Shown here: positions 8,221 through 17,847 of the stretch, piece by piece
Layout: each line of letters opens with the position of its first letter
Position numbering within the stretch: the stretch's first letter is position 1
Assembly: GCA_948736885.1 (NCBI GenBank)
Contig: CAPXWY010000002.1
Span: forward strand, 69,621-133,620
DNA length: 64,000 bases
From: an uncultured Alistipes sp.
Lineage (GTDB): Bacteria; Bacteroidota; Bacteroidia; Bacteroidales; Rikenellaceae
Direction: 5' to 3'
The notes under the pieces: model-generated
The model's database searches: none
What the model saw: the letters and a program-made list of their open reading frames with translations, nothing else
What the model was told of the DNA's origin: nothing
Position numbers and translations under genes: made by a program

Positions 8221-9759
8221 CTATTTTCCCCAGTTCTCGCGGTCGAGCGACCGGTAGTTGATCGCTTCGGCCACATCGAGCGGTTCGATCCGTTCGCGGC
8301 CCGCCAGGTCGGCGATCGTGCGCGCGACTTTCAGAATGCGGTCGTAGGCACGGGCCGAGAGCGACAACCGCTGCATGGCCTGCTCCAGCAGCGCGGCCGA
8401 CGCGGCGTCGAGCCGGCAATGCTCGCGCAACATGGCGGCATTCATCATGGCGTTGGTGTGCACCCCGCCGCACCCCTCGAAACGCCGGCGCTGCACCTCG
8501 CGGGCCCGGCAGACCCGTTCGCGCACTGCGGCGCTCGATTCGCCCGGCGCGGCATCGGCCAGCTCGGAAGGCGGCACGGGCGTCACCTCGATGTGCATGT
8601 CGATGCGGTCGAGCAGCGGCCCCGAAATGCGGCCCATGTAGCGGTGCACGGCGCCCGCCGAGCAGGTGCACTCCTTGGCGGGATGGTTGTAGTAGCCGCA
8701 CGGGCACGGATTCATGGCGGCGACCAGCGTGAAGTTAGCCGGATACTGCACCCTGTAACGCGCCCGGGCCACCGTAATGCGTTTCTCTTCCAGCGGCTGC
8801 CGCAGCACCTCCAGCGCGCTGCGCCCGAACTCGGGCAGCTCGTCGAGAAAGAGGATGCCGTTGTGCGCCAACGACACTTCGCCCGGATGGGGCGACTGCC
8901 CTCCGCCGATCAGCGCCACCTGCGAAACCGTGTGGTGCGGGGCCCGGAACGGCCGCTGCGACAAAAGTCCCCCGCTGCCGGCCAACCCGGCCACGGAGTG
9001 TATCTTGGTGGTCTCCAACGCCTCGTCGGCCGAGAGCGGCGGCAGGATGGAGGGCATGCGGCGCGCAAGCATCGTCTTGCCCGAACCGGGCGAACCGATC
9101 ATCAGCACGTTGTGCCCGCCCGCCGCAGCGATCTCCAGCGCACGTTTGACATGCGGCTGGCCCTTGACATCGGCGAAATCCTCATCGTAGCGTCCCGGCC
9201 GGTGCGGCAAGGCTTCGAAAACGGGCGCTTCGGCCGGAGCCGCATCCGTTTCACCGTTGAGCAGGGCGATCACTTCGCGCAGGCTCCCCACTCCGTAAAC
9301 CTGCACCCCCTCCACGACGGCCGCTTCGGCGGCATTGGCCTGCGGAACGACCAGGCGGGGGATGCCCTCGCGGCGCGCCCCGACAGCGACAGGCAGAATG
9401 CCCCGCACGGGTTTGACCGAACCGTCGAGCGACAGCTCGCCGACGAAAAGGGTGTCGGCCACGCTCGCCGGCGCGACGCGCTCCGTAGCGGCGAGAATGC
9501 CCACGGCAATAGGGAGATCGAAAGCGGCTCCCTCCTTGCGCAGATCGGCCGGTGCGAGGTTGACGACCGTCTTGCGGCATGCCATCCGCTCGCCCGAATT
9601 CTCGAAAGCGGCACGTATGCGCTCCTCGCTCTCCTTGACAGCGTTGTCGGGCAGCCCGACCAGCGAAAGGCCCATGCCTCCCCCGGCGATGTTGACCTCG
9701 ACGGTCACCGTCACGGCGTCGATCCCGACGACTGCCCCGGCATAAGTGCGCACGAACAT
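8221..9759 (-). CDS. comM: YifB/ComM family Mg-chelatase-like AAA+ ATPase
   Basis: A 512-residue AAA+ protein of the YifB/ComM family. The N-terminal Lon-protease-like fold is at about 1-170, Walker A GSPGSGKT at 222-229, and then the cysteine-containing AMNPCPCGYYNHP segment and DRIDMHIEV near residue 390. ComM proteins act as helicases that help integrate transforming DNA; that role is known for the family, not shown here. It begins 15 bp after dnaB ends, so the two are probably co-transcribed. Confidence 0.93.
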   Translation of the reverse strand: MFVRTYAGAVVGIDAVTVTVEVNIAGGGMGLSLVGLPDNAVKESEERIRAAFENSGERMACRKTVVNLAPADLRKEGAAFDLPIAVGILAATERVAPASVADTLFVGELSLDGSVKPVRGILPVAVGARREGIPRLVVPQANAAEAAVVEGVQVYGVGSLREVIALLNGETDAAPAEAPVFEALPHRPGRYDEDFADVKGQPHVKRALEIAAAGGHNVLMIGSPGSGKTMLARRMPSILPPLSADEALETTKIHSVAGLAGSGGLLSQRPFRAPHHTVSQVALIGGGQSPHPGEVSLAHNGILFLDELPEFGRSALEVLRQPLEEKRITVARARYRVQYPANFTLVAAMNPCPCGYYNHPAKECTCSAGAVHRYMGRISGPLLDRIDMHIEVTPVPPSELADAAPGESSAAVRERVCRAREVQRRRFEGCGGVHTNAMMNAAMLREHCRLDAASAALLEQAMQRLSLSARAYDRILKVARTIADLAGRERIEPLDVAEAINYRSLDRENWGK

Positions 9760-9774
9760 GGAGCGACCCCGGAT

Positions 9775-11334
9775 TTAGAAAGGCGCCTCGTCGCCGAGCG
9801 ACGGAGGCTTGATGTCGAATTCGCTGCCGCCGGCCGCCGAACCCAGACCGCCGGCAAACGACGGTGCGGCATTGGCGCCGCTGGCGTAGTCGTCGTAGGC
9901 CTGCTGGCTGTCGAGCGCCTGCGAGGGCGGCATCATCGAATCGTCCATGTCGGCGAAGCGCGCCTGCTCCTTGAGGAAACGCAGGTTGACGTCGCACACG
10001 GCGCCGTTGCGGTGCTTGGCGATGATGATCTCGGCCATGCCGGCCGTGGGCATGCCGTTCTCGTCCTGATTGATGCCGTAATACTCCGGACGGTGGATGA
10101 AAGCCACGATGTCGGCGTCCTGCTCGATGGCGCCCGACTCGCGCAGGTCCGAAAGCTGGGGCCGCTTCGAACCGCCGCGCATCTCGGTGGCGCGGCTCAG
10201 CTGCGACAGGGCGATGATCGGCACGTTGAGCTCCTTGGCGATGGCCTTGAGCGTACGCGATATGAAAGCCACCTCCTGCTCGCGGTTGCCCTTCGAATCC
10301 TGGTTGCCGGTCATGAGCTGGAGGTAGTCGATAACGATGATCTTGATGTCGTTATGGATCTTCAGACGCCGCGCCTTGGAGCGGAACTCGAAGACCGAAA
10401 GGGCCGGCGTATCGTCGATGAACAGCGGTGCGGCGCCCAGCGGCTTGGTGGCCGACTCGAGATGGCGCCACTGCTCGGGCGAGAGACGGCCCGACTTGAC
10501 GTCGTTGCCGCTCAGTCCCGTCTCGGCGATGATCAGACGCATCATCAACTGCACGGACGACATTTCGAGCGAGAAGAAAGCCACGCCGGCCTCGTGATCG
10601 ACGGCCATGTTGCGGGCCATGGAGAGCACGAAAGCCGTCTTACCCATCGAAGGACGGGCCGCGATGATGATCAGGTCCGAGAGCTGCCAGCCGAGCGTCA
10701 CGCGGTCGATGGCCACGAAGCCCGACGGCACGCCGTTGTAGGCGCTGGTGTTCTTCGACGCCTCCTCGATCTGCATCAGCGCACGGGCCAGAATGTCCTT
10801 GGACGACTGGACCGAACGCTTGACGTGGCCCTCGGAAACCTTGAAAATCTCGCCCTCGGCGTATCCGATCAGTTCCGTGACGTCGGTCGACTCGTCGTAC
10901 GAACGGCGCTGGATCTCCGTGGCGGAGCGGATCAGCTCACGCTGCACGTATTTCTGGGCGATGATCTTGGCATGGAACTCGACGTTGGCCGCCGAACCCA
11001 CCTTCTGCGTGAGCTGGGCCAGGTAGGCCGCGCCGCCTATCTTCTTGAGCTCCTTCTTGACCTTGAGCCGTTCGGTCACAGTGTAGAGGTCGATGGGCTT
11101 GAGCTCCATCGACAACTCCTCGATCGCCTTGTAGATCAAACGGTGCTCCTCGGTGTAGAACGACTCGGTCGTGACGAACTCCTGCACGGCGATGATGCTG
11201 TCCTTTTCGAGCATCAGAGCGCCCAGGACCGCCTCTTCCAACTCGACCGCCTGCGGGGGCACGTTGCCGGCCGTGTCGGTCAGCGCGTCGTAGGCTTCGC
11301 TGTTGCGCCGCGAGGGGGTGAAATCCTTGGCCAT
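9775..11334 (-). CDS. dnaB: Replicative DNA helicase DnaB
   Basis: The hexameric replication-fork helicase. The N-terminal primase-interacting domain is at about residues 25-130. The RecA-like domain carries Walker A ARPSMGKT at 226-233 and Walker B IIVIDYLQLM. The DnaB signature RGGSKRPQLSDLRESGAIEQ is present. The C-terminal tail is rich in Gly and Ala. The 519-residue length is normal and no intein is present. A convincing promoter lies 26-56 bp upstream. The gene leads the dnaB-comM pair. Confidence 0.97.
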   Translation of the reverse strand: MAKDFTPSRRNSEAYDALTDTAGNVPPQAVELEEAVLGALMLEKDSIIAVQEFVTTESFYTEEHRLIYKAIEELSMELKPIDLYTVTERLKVKKELKKIGGAAYLAQLTQKVGSAANVEFHAKIIAQKYVQRELIRSATEIQRRSYDESTDVTELIGYAEGEIFKVSEGHVKRSVQSSKDILARALMQIEEASKNTSAYNGVPSGFVAIDRVTLGWQLSDLIIIAARPSMGKTAFVLSMARNMAVDHEAGVAFFSLEMSSVQLMMRLIIAETGLSGNDVKSGRLSPEQWRHLESATKPLGAAPLFIDDTPALSVFEFRSKARRLKIHNDIKIIVIDYLQLMTGNQDSKGNREQEVAFISRTLKAIAKELNVPIIALSQLSRATEMRGGSKRPQLSDLRESGAIEQDADIVAFIHRPEYYGINQDENGMPTAGMAEIIIAKHRNGAVCDVNLRFLKEQARFADMDDSMMPPSQALDSQQAYDDYASGANAAPSFAGGLGSAAGGSEFDIKPPSLGDEAPF

Positions 11335-11359
11335 TTCGTAATGGGTTGCTTTAAGGGTT

Positions 11360-11390
11360 CAAAATTAGCGATTCGGGCGGACATATCAAA
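11360..11390 (-). promoter_or_regulatory. Bacteroidota-type promoter of dnaB
   Basis: On the minus strand a TTTG (11390-11387) is separated by 19 bp from TAATTTTG (11367-11360). This matches the -33/-7 consensus TTTG / TAnnTTTG with ideal spacing. The predicted start of transcription is about 10-15 bp before the dnaB ATG. Confidence 0.7.
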
Positions 11391-11586
11391 GGCGGGGGCC
11401 AAATAATGAAGTTTTTGCAACGAAAAAACCAGCATCACCCGAGCCGGGGCCGGCCGGCCCCGACGTCCGCGACCTGCCAGAGGCGGAGTGCCCGCCCGGC
11501 CGGATACCTGATTCCCGGCAGAGGAACACGAAAAATCAAGACATTACGAAGTAGTAAGCCCGAAATTGCGAATTGTGAATCGCCTG

Positions 11587-12309
11587 CTACTCCTTCACGC
11601 CCAGTTCGCGGCGCGAAACGGCCAGAGCAGCCACGCTGACCCGGCAGTCGGGCACGGCGCCGAGCACCGCCTCGATGCAGGCCACCAGCGTGGAACCCGT
11701 AGTCATGACATCGTCGACCAGCAAGATGTGTTTGCCCGCCAGCCGCTCGGGATGGCGGACGGCGAAAGCGCCCGCCACATTTTCAGCTCGTTCGCGCCGG
11801 GGCCGGAGCGCCTGCGAAGCGGTGTTGCGGCACCGGTACACGCTCGAACGGTCGACCCCGACACCCAGCTGCGCAGCGATGCCCTCGGCGATGTATTCGG
11901 CCTGGTTGTAACCGCGCAGCATCCGCTTGAAAGGGTGGAGCGGAAGCGGCACGACCGCGTCGACAGAAGCATACAATCCGCTTTCGCAGAGATAACGGCC
12001 GTACCAGCCGCCCATGTCGCGGGCCGAATGCCAGGCACCGCGGTACTTGAAGCCGTGGATCAGCCGCCGCCAGCCGCTGCCGCGGACATAGAACAGGAAC
12101 GCCGAAGCCTGCACGACGGGCACAAGCCCGCCGAACTTCTGCCACACGGGGTTGTCGGGGCGGTCCCAGTAACCGGTCAGCGGCGCCGTGAGCCGGCAGC
12201 AGGTGCAGACGGAGCGTTCGCCCTGCACCAAGGGGCGGCCGCAGGCGGGACAGACGGGCGGAAAGAGCAGCGCAGCCGCGTCGTGCAACAAGTCACTGAG
12301 GATCGACAT
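11587..12309 (-). CDS. comF: ComF family phosphoribosyltransferase-like protein
   Basis: A protein of about 240 residues, taking the ATG at 12309 (MSILSDLLHD). A longer open frame reaches 12372 but would overlap priA by 80 bp; this start overlaps it by only 17 bp. An N-terminal zinc-ribbon-like CPACG and CTCC pair (about residues 20-38) is followed by a type-I phosphoribosyltransferase core with the PRPP loop LLVDDVMTTGSTL near residue 195. ComF proteins support DNA uptake or processing, and the overlap with priA fits a DNA-metabolism role. Its catalytic activity is unknown. Confidence 0.9.
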   Translation of the reverse strand: MSILSDLLHDAAALLFPPVCPACGRPLVQGERSVCTCCRLTAPLTGYWDRPDNPVWQKFGGLVPVVQASAFLFYVRGSGWRRLIHGFKYRGAWHSARDMGGWYGRYLCESGLYASVDAVVPLPLHPFKRMLRGYNQAEYIAEGIAAQLGVGVDRSSVYRCRNTASQALRPRRERAENVAGAFAVRHPERLAGKHILLVDDVMTTGSTLVACIEAVLGAVPDCRVSVAALAVSRRELGVKE

Positions 12310-14554
12310 TGACAACAACGGCAACGGACTTGAAACGGGGTGTCTGCGCAAAGTCCTGCAGCTCGGCCGCAAGCAGTTCGCGGGCGCGGGACGACGAAGC
12401 GCCCGATTCGATCTTGAGCAGCAGGCCGGCGAGGTATTCGCCGCGGATGCGGTCGACGGGCGGCACCAGCGGCCCCAGGAGCCGGCGGCCGAAGCGGCGG
12501 CGCAGGCGCGCAGCCAGTTCGGCGGCGGCGGCGTGCAGCAGCTGCGGGTCGCGATGACGCAGCAAGAGGGAGATCAACCGGGCGTAGGGCGGATAGAAAA
12601 AAGCTTGGCGGTCGGCCAGCTGGGTGCGGGCCATGGCCTCGAAATCGCCGGCCACGACCTGCCGGACGACCGGATTGCCGGGCTCGGAGGTCTGGATGAC
12701 CACCTCGCCCCCCTGCGCCCTGCGCCCTGCGCGGCCGGCAACCTGCATCATCAGCTGGAAAGCCCGCTCGCCGGCCCGGAAATCGGGGTTGTTGAGCATG
12801 TTGTCGGCGTTGAGAATGCCGACCAGCGCCACCCCCTCGAAGTCGAAACCCTTGGTAATCATCTGCGTGCCGACGAGGATGTCGGTCTCGCGGCGCGCAA
12901 AACCCGCCACGATGGCGTTGAAGGCGCGTTCGGAAGTGACCGTATCGCGGTCGAGCCGTGCGACGCGGGCTTCGGGGAAGATGCGGGCGATCTCCTCCTC
13001 GATCTTCTCGGTGCCGAAGCCCATGGGCACCACGTCGGTGATCTTGCACGACGGGCATTTGGCCGGCACCGGCTCGGCATGGCCGCAATAGTGGCACACC
13101 AGCCGTCCGCCCGCCTTGTGGTAGGTGAGCGTCACGTTGCAGTCGGGGCAGCGGGCCGTCCAGCCGCACTCGGTGCACTCCACATAGGGCGAAAAGCCGC
13201 GGCGGTTCTGAAAAAGCATGGCCTGCTCGCCCCGCGCAAGGGTCTCGCCGAGCTTGTCGAGCAGCAGTTTGTTGAAGTGGGCATGGCGCTCGCCGCGGCG
13301 CGCCGCACGCAGGGTGTCGGAGACGATGATTTCGGGCATCCGGGCGTCGCCGTAACGCTCGGCGAGCGCCGCCCGGCCATACTTGCCGCCCTCCGCGTTG
13401 ACCCACGTTTCGAGCGAGGGAGTAGCGCTCCCGAGCAGCGTGCGGCCGCCGAAAATGCGCGCCATGACCACGGCGCAGTCACGGGCGTGATAGCGGGGCG
13501 CCGGGTCGCTCTGCTTGTAGCTGGCGTCGTGCTCCTCGTCGACGATGACAAGCTGCAAGCGCCTCATCGGCAAGAAGATGGACGACCGCACCCCCACTAC
13601 GAACTCGCCGCCCTGCGAACGGTTGAGCCGGAAATAGGTTTCGGAACGCTGGCGGTCCGTGAGACGCGAATGGTAGGGCGTCACACGGCTGCCGAAGATG
13701 CGCTCCATGCGCTCGATAAGCTGCGCCGTGAGAGCGATTTCGGGGACGAGAAGCAGCACGTCGCCGCCCTGCGCCAGCACCTCGGCAATCAGATGGATAT
13801 AGAGTTCGGTCTTGCCCGACGAAGTGACGCCGTGCAGCAACGCCGTGGACTTGCCGCCGGCGAACTGCCCGCGCAGCGTTTCGAGGGCCTGCCGCTGGTG
13901 GTCGGAGAGCACCGGCAGTCTGAAAAGCGCCGCACCGCGCTCGACGGTGCGTTCATGCTCGGCGGCCGCCATGAACCCCTTGCGCTCCAGAGCATGGAGC
14001 ACAGTGCGGTCGGCCTGCAAAAGGCGCCGGGGCACCTCGCCCGGAGGAAGTCCGCCGTCGGGACCTGCCGACGCCAGCTCCAACAGCGCCTCGTACTGCT
14101 TGGGGGCCCGGCGTTGCAACTTCTCGAAGACTTCGTGGAGCCGGTCGGGGTCGTACAGCCCGGGAGCGAGGGTGAAATAGGTCTCCGTGCGGGGCCGGAA
14201 CTCCTCGTCGGCGAAACCCTCGAAGCTGTCGGCCGACGGTTTCATGAGCGACGGCAGCGCGGCGCGCATCACCTCGCCGAGCGAACACATATAATAGGAA
14301 GCGACCCACTCCCACAGGGCCATCTGCTCGGCTGTGAGAAGCGGTCGGTCGTAGAGCAGCCGTTGCAAGGGCTTGATCCGCTTGAAATCGGGCCGGCGCT
14401 CGTGTACGCGCCAGACGATGCCGGTATAGAACTTGCGGGCACCGAACTGCACCGCCACGGCCCTGCCCGGCGCGACCTCTCCCAGCTCCTCGGGCACGGA
14501 AAAGGTATAGACGGGCTGCGCCAGAGGCAGCACGATGTCGGCGTAACGCTCCAT
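12293..14554 (-). CDS. priA: Primosomal replication-restart helicase PriA
   Basis: Superfamily-2 helicase that reloads the replication machinery at stalled forks. The N-terminal DNA 3'-end-binding domain is followed by Walker A GVTSSGKT at 242-249 and the DEEH box VDEEHDASYKQ near residue 335. A zinc-binding module with paired CxxC motifs (CTECG, CPDC, CHYCG, CPSC) is next, then the C-terminal helicase lobe with VGTQMITKGFDF. The 753-residue length is normal. Its start codon touches the stop codon of the YitT gene upstream, indicating tight co-transcription. Confidence 0.96.
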   Translation of the reverse strand: MERYADIVLPLAQPVYTFSVPEELGEVAPGRAVAVQFGARKFYTGIVWRVHERRPDFKRIKPLQRLLYDRPLLTAEQMALWEWVASYYMCSLGEVMRAALPSLMKPSADSFEGFADEEFRPRTETYFTLAPGLYDPDRLHEVFEKLQRRAPKQYEALLELASAGPDGGLPPGEVPRRLLQADRTVLHALERKGFMAAAEHERTVERGAALFRLPVLSDHQRQALETLRGQFAGGKSTALLHGVTSSGKTELYIHLIAEVLAQGGDVLLLVPEIALTAQLIERMERIFGSRVTPYHSRLTDRQRSETYFRLNRSQGGEFVVGVRSSIFLPMRRLQLVIVDEEHDASYKQSDPAPRYHARDCAVVMARIFGGRTLLGSATPSLETWVNAEGGKYGRAALAERYGDARMPEIIVSDTLRAARRGERHAHFNKLLLDKLGETLARGEQAMLFQNRRGFSPYVECTECGWTARCPDCNVTLTYHKAGGRLVCHYCGHAEPVPAKCPSCKITDVVPMGFGTEKIEEEIARIFPEARVARLDRDTVTSERAFNAIVAGFARRETDILVGTQMITKGFDFEGVALVGILNADNMLNNPDFRAGERAFQLMMQVAGRAGRRAQGGEVVIQTSEPGNPVVRQVVAGDFEAMARTQLADRQAFFYPPYARLISLLLRHRDPQLLHAAAAELAARLRRRFGRRLLGPLVPPVDRIRGEYLAGLLLKIESGASSSRARELLAAELQDFAQTPRFKSVAVVVNVDPQ

Positions 14555-15454
14555 CTACAATTTGGGAATGGCCTGGAATCCCTGGCCGTAGACGCCGGCC
14601 ACGGAACCGATGGACATGAAGGCCGCCGGGTCGATCGAACGCACGAGCTTGAGGACCTTGTCGGTCTCGCGCTTGCGGCATACGACCACCACCACCTTCA
14701 TCTCCTCGCGCGTATAGCCGCCCATGCCGTCGAGCAGCGTCACGCCGCGGTGGGCGTCCTGCAGGATCGCCCGCGTGATCTCCTCGTAGCGGCGGCTCAT
14801 GATGAACACCTGGCTCGACTGCTGGTTGCCCGACATGATCATATCGACGGTGTAGCCGAAGACGGCCGTGAGGATGTAACCGTAGACCACCGTATTGAGC
14901 GTCGAACCCACGAGCAGCGACGAACCGATGATCAGAAAGTCGGAACACATGACGATGTTGCCGTAGCGCACCGTGCGGTACTTGTTGATGATCATGGCCA
15001 CGATGTCCACGCCGCCCGTCGAGCCGCCCTGCTTGAAGCAGATGGCCACGCCGGTACCGGCCAGAATACCGCCCATGATGACCTGCAGGATGTTCTCCAT
15101 GCCCGAGAAGAGGCCTTCGGGCGGGAGAATGCTCTCCCAGAAGTTCATCGAGAGGGTGATCATCACGATCGAGAAGATGGTCTTGATGCCGAACTTCCAG
15201 CCCACGATGAATCCGGCGACCAAAAGCAGCGCGGCATTGATGATGAAGACCATGTTGCCGACGGTGATCTCCACGCCGAACAACTGCCGTACGGCCATCG
15301 ACAGCACGAGCGAAAGACCCGCCGCTCCGCCGCCCATGCCCTTGGCGGGCATGATGCAGCCGATCCAGCCGAAAGAGTAGACGAACATGCCGACGGTCAT
15401 CAGGAAATACTCCTTGACGAGGGTCAGCAACCGGTCGGTGGACAAAGCGTTCAT
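14555..15454 (-). CDS. YitT family membrane protein
   Basis: About 299 residues from the ATG at 15454 (MNALSTDRLL); an upstream in-frame extension overlaps the preceding gene and lacks family character. It has five to six membrane segments in the N-terminal two thirds (YitT/DUF161), and a C-terminal soluble DUF2179 domain containing GVTLLDGMGGYTREE and VVVVVCRKRE. The transported substrate is unknown. It lies 20 bp after the radical SAM gene and abuts priA. Confidence 0.9.
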   Translation of the reverse strand: MNALSTDRLLTLVKEYFLMTVGMFVYSFGWIGCIMPAKGMGGGAAGLSLVLSMAVRQLFGVEITVGNMVFIINAALLLVAGFIVGWKFGIKTIFSIVMITLSMNFWESILPPEGLFSGMENILQVIMGGILAGTGVAICFKQGGSTGGVDIVAMIINKYRTVRYGNIVMCSDFLIIGSSLLVGSTLNTVVYGYILTAVFGYTVDMIMSGNQQSSQVFIMSRRYEEITRAILQDAHRGVTLLDGMGGYTREEMKVVVVVCRKRETDKVLKLVRSIDPAAFMSIGSVAGVYGQGFQAIPKL

Positions 15455-15474
15455 AAGTTCATTGCATTTGATTC

Positions 15475-16437
15475 CTACAAATGTATAAAAAATTCGCCTT
15501 GGTACGCATCGATTTCCTCCAATCTTTTTTCGAGCAGGCCCCACAGCTTCTCATTGCGGACCGCGCCCCAGTCCGGACCGCAGCGGTAACGGGGCGGCGC
15601 CTCGGAAGCGAACCGTTCGACGACCAGGTCGGGACGCAGGCGCCGCAAGATGCCGACGAAAAGGTCGATGTACTGCTCCAGCGTCCAGAAACGGAACTTC
15701 GCGGGGTCGGCCTCGTACTGCGCGGCCATGGCCGTACCGCGGAACAGCTGCAGCTGGTGGAACTTGACGGAGGTGAGAGGCAGGGCGTTGATGCGGGCGG
15801 TCTGGCCGACGAGCATTTCGTCGCTTTCGCCCGGAAGCCCCAGAATGAAATGGCCGCCGACCGGAATGCCCCGTTCGGCGGTCATGCGCACGGCCCGCTC
15901 GGCCGCGGCGAAGTCGTGGCCGCGGTTGATGGCCCGCAGCGTGGCGTCGGATGTCGACTCGATGCCGTATTCGATGGCGACATAATGCGTGCGCGCCAGC
16001 CGGGCGAAGTAATCGAGCTTGCGGTCGTCGATGCAGTCGGGGCGCGTGCTCACGACGATGCCGGCCACGGCAGGATGGGCCAGCGCCTCGCCGTAGAGCT
16101 CCTTCAGCCGCTCAAGCGGCGCATGGGTATTGGAAAACGACTGGAAATAAGCCAGGTAGCGCGACGCCCTGCGGTAACGGCGGGCGTGGAATTCGATCCC
16201 CTCGTCGATCTGCTGCGCGATGCTCTTCGTCGAGGAACAGTAAGAGGGGGTGAAAGCTCCGTTGACACAGAACGTACACCCGCCCTCGGCGATCGTTCCG
16301 TCGCGGTTGGGGCAGGTGAAGCCGGCGTCCACCGAGAGTTTCTGCACCCGGCCGCCGAAAAGCCGGCGGAAATGGCCGGCGTAGGAGTTATAGCGTCGCG
16401 TATCGCCCCAGGAGTACATAGGTTTCGTTTCTGTCAT
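15475..16437 (-). CDS. TIGR01212 family radical SAM protein (YhcC-like)
   Basis: A 320-residue radical SAM enzyme. The cluster-binding cysteines are spaced as in the YhcC/TIGR01212 family, CPNRDGTIAEGGCTFC (Cys42, 54, 57), rather than the classic CX3CX2C. GGHFILGLPGE and VKFHQLQLFRGT are also family-like. The real start may be Met7 (MYSWGDTRRYN). The reaction is unknown. It heads the group with YitT, priA and comF. Confidence 0.88.
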   Translation of the reverse strand: MTETKPMYSWGDTRRYNSYAGHFRRLFGGRVQKLSVDAGFTCPNRDGTIAEGGCTFCVNGAFTPSYCSSTKSIAQQIDEGIEFHARRYRRASRYLAYFQSFSNTHAPLERLKELYGEALAHPAVAGIVVSTRPDCIDDRKLDYFARLARTHYVAIEYGIESTSDATLRAINRGHDFAAAERAVRMTAERGIPVGGHFILGLPGESDEMLVGQTARINALPLTSVKFHQLQLFRGTAMAAQYEADPAKFRFWTLEQYIDLFVGILRRLRPDLVVERFASEAPPRYRCGPDWGAVRNEKLWGLLEKRLEEIDAYQGEFFIHL

Positions 16438-16506
16438 CTTGAGCGAAGCGAAAGATCCGTATTCGAGCCGGACGGACGAACAGATCCTTCGCTTCGTTCA
16501 GGATGA
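16434..16506. repeat. Dispersed palindromic repeat (SERS-type), copy 1
   Basis: An imperfect inverted repeat. The left arm TCATCTTGAGCGAAGCGAAA and the right arm CTTCGCTTCGTTCAGGATGA fold on each other around a centre of about 27 bases. Spurious translation gives a CHLERSERS-like peptide. Related copies lie at 41207, 46212, 61156 and 63911. It sits between the radical SAM gene and the nuclease gene and could work as a transcription-end or mRNA-stability hairpin. Confidence 0.75.
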
Positions 16507-16523
16507 CCCGATCGCTGCTTCCG

Positions 16524-17802
16524 TCAGAACGACCAGGTGCCCGCACTGGAGGCCTTGACCGCCGCTGTTGCGTTGGGCACGTTGGGGAAAAAGGTCATGC
16601 CGGTCTTCTGCTCGACGTCGGCTACCGTCGTACGAAAAGTCGACAGCGCAGCGCCCGAATACGACTTGTTCTCGAACCAGAAGGCGATGCACTGCAACTC
16701 GTCGGCCTTGAGCTGGTAGAGCGGCTTGCCCGTGTTGCCGGACTTGGAGCGGATCATCACCTTGTAGAAGTTCGTCGGCACAACGACCGTATTAGGCGTC
16801 GGCTTGGCATTGTCCACCACGGTCGTATTGTTATTGGCAAAATGGACGCCCGTCACAACGAAAAGCGTATCGGCGCAGATGTTGTTCCAGCAGGCCTTTT
16901 CGAGTGACTGCCACACCCCATCGTTGAAACGGTTCTGCCACTGGGGTGCCACATTGGTGACATAGAACGTCTGCCGGTTCATCGCTTCGGTGGCCGTACG
17001 GTCGTTCGAAGCAATAAAATGACCTCGCGAATAGGAGATAGGAGGCGTCACTCCCGGTATCTTATAGTTGCCGCCCGTAATTACCGGCTGCACCGACTGC
17101 GAAATATCCGGGTCGTAAAACCACGATTTGGAGCGCGACACCGTATCCCTATAACACTCATGGAGCGGGTAGGCCGACCACATGGCCGTGCGCGTGTCGG
17201 AGTTGTAGCACACGGTGTAGTTGCGCAGGCCGGTCACAGGAACTCCCTTATAAGTATAGTCGGGGCAGATGTGGGTCGCATAATAAAGATCGGCACCGGA
17301 GGCCTTGACAGGCAGTTCGGGCCACCCGGGATAGCTGCCCGGCTGGGGCGTCGGATCGGGATCAGGCGTGGGATCCGGGTCGGGATCGGGCCCGGGGTCG
17401 GGAGTCGGATCGGCCGGGCCGGTAGTGAACGTGACGGTGCGGCTGGTCATGCGGTCGGAACCGAACGAGACATAGGCATAAATGTCGTATTCGGCTTCGG
17501 GAGCAAGTGCCGACAGGCGCGCTTTGAGCATGCTGTCCTCGATTTCGGGATCGGTGACAACGAGGGGGGGGGGTCGCGTCGTCGCCCGAAACCGGCGTGC
17601 AGACGAAGCCGCACGACGAAGCCGACGCCAGCACGCCGTGGCCGAATAGCGTGAGGCACTTGACCTCGACCGTCGTGCCGCTCACCGTCACGACCGGATC
17701 GCGGAACCACTCGTCGGGCGTATCGACCGTATCGTTGTCGCAGGCGACGACCGCCAGCGAAGCGCAATACAAAAGAAAGGCGAAAAAGTTTTTCATATAC
17801 AT
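16524..17802 (-). CDS. Secreted DNA/RNA non-specific endonuclease lipoprotein, frameshifted at a poly-C tract
   Basis: Two frames make one gene. The first starts at 17802 (MYMKNFFAFLLY) with a lipoprotein signal ending LAVVAC and an Ig-like N-terminal domain, and runs to a tract of ten C. The second runs from the tract to 16524. It contains the end of the fibronectin/Ig-like domain, a Pro-Asp repeat linker and a NUC1-type nuclease domain with SRGHFIASNDR (catalytic His) and NVAPQWQNRFND. A tract of nine or twelve C would join the frames into about 425 residues. The intact nuclease-only frame (from Met at 17531) has no export signal. It is expected on the outer surface, degrading extracellular nucleic acid. 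Phase variation, recent inactivation and a sequencing error are all possible. Confidence 0.82.
17564..17573. repeat. 10-base G/C homopolymer inside the nuclease gene
   Basis: Ten consecutive G on the plus strand (C on the coding strand). The tract lies exactly at the point where the coding frame shifts. It is the length range in which slipped-strand mispairing is frequent. Confidence 0.95.
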
Positions 17803-17847
17803 AGATAGTATTATAGGTTCTTATGGAGCACCTTTTCTTATCTCGGC

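Noticed and set aside
12188..15589. An 1133-codon plus-strand frame and similar ones at 8056-11406, 33329-35860 and 36816-39383
   Set aside because: They mirror priA, YitT, comM, dnaB, PBP1A and the outer-membrane protein, and their translations are His/Arg/Gly/Val-rich without any domain, as expected for antisense of coding DNA.
15481..16506. A plus-strand frame ending CHLERSERSVFEPDGRTD
   Set aside because: Antisense to the radical SAM gene; its ending comes from the SERS-type palindrome, not from a protein family.
17362..17802. The first half of the nuclease gene taken as a separate 146-residue lipoprotein
   Set aside because: Its C-terminal part beyond the C tract is low-quality Arg/His-rich sequence, and the correct continuation is the other frame.
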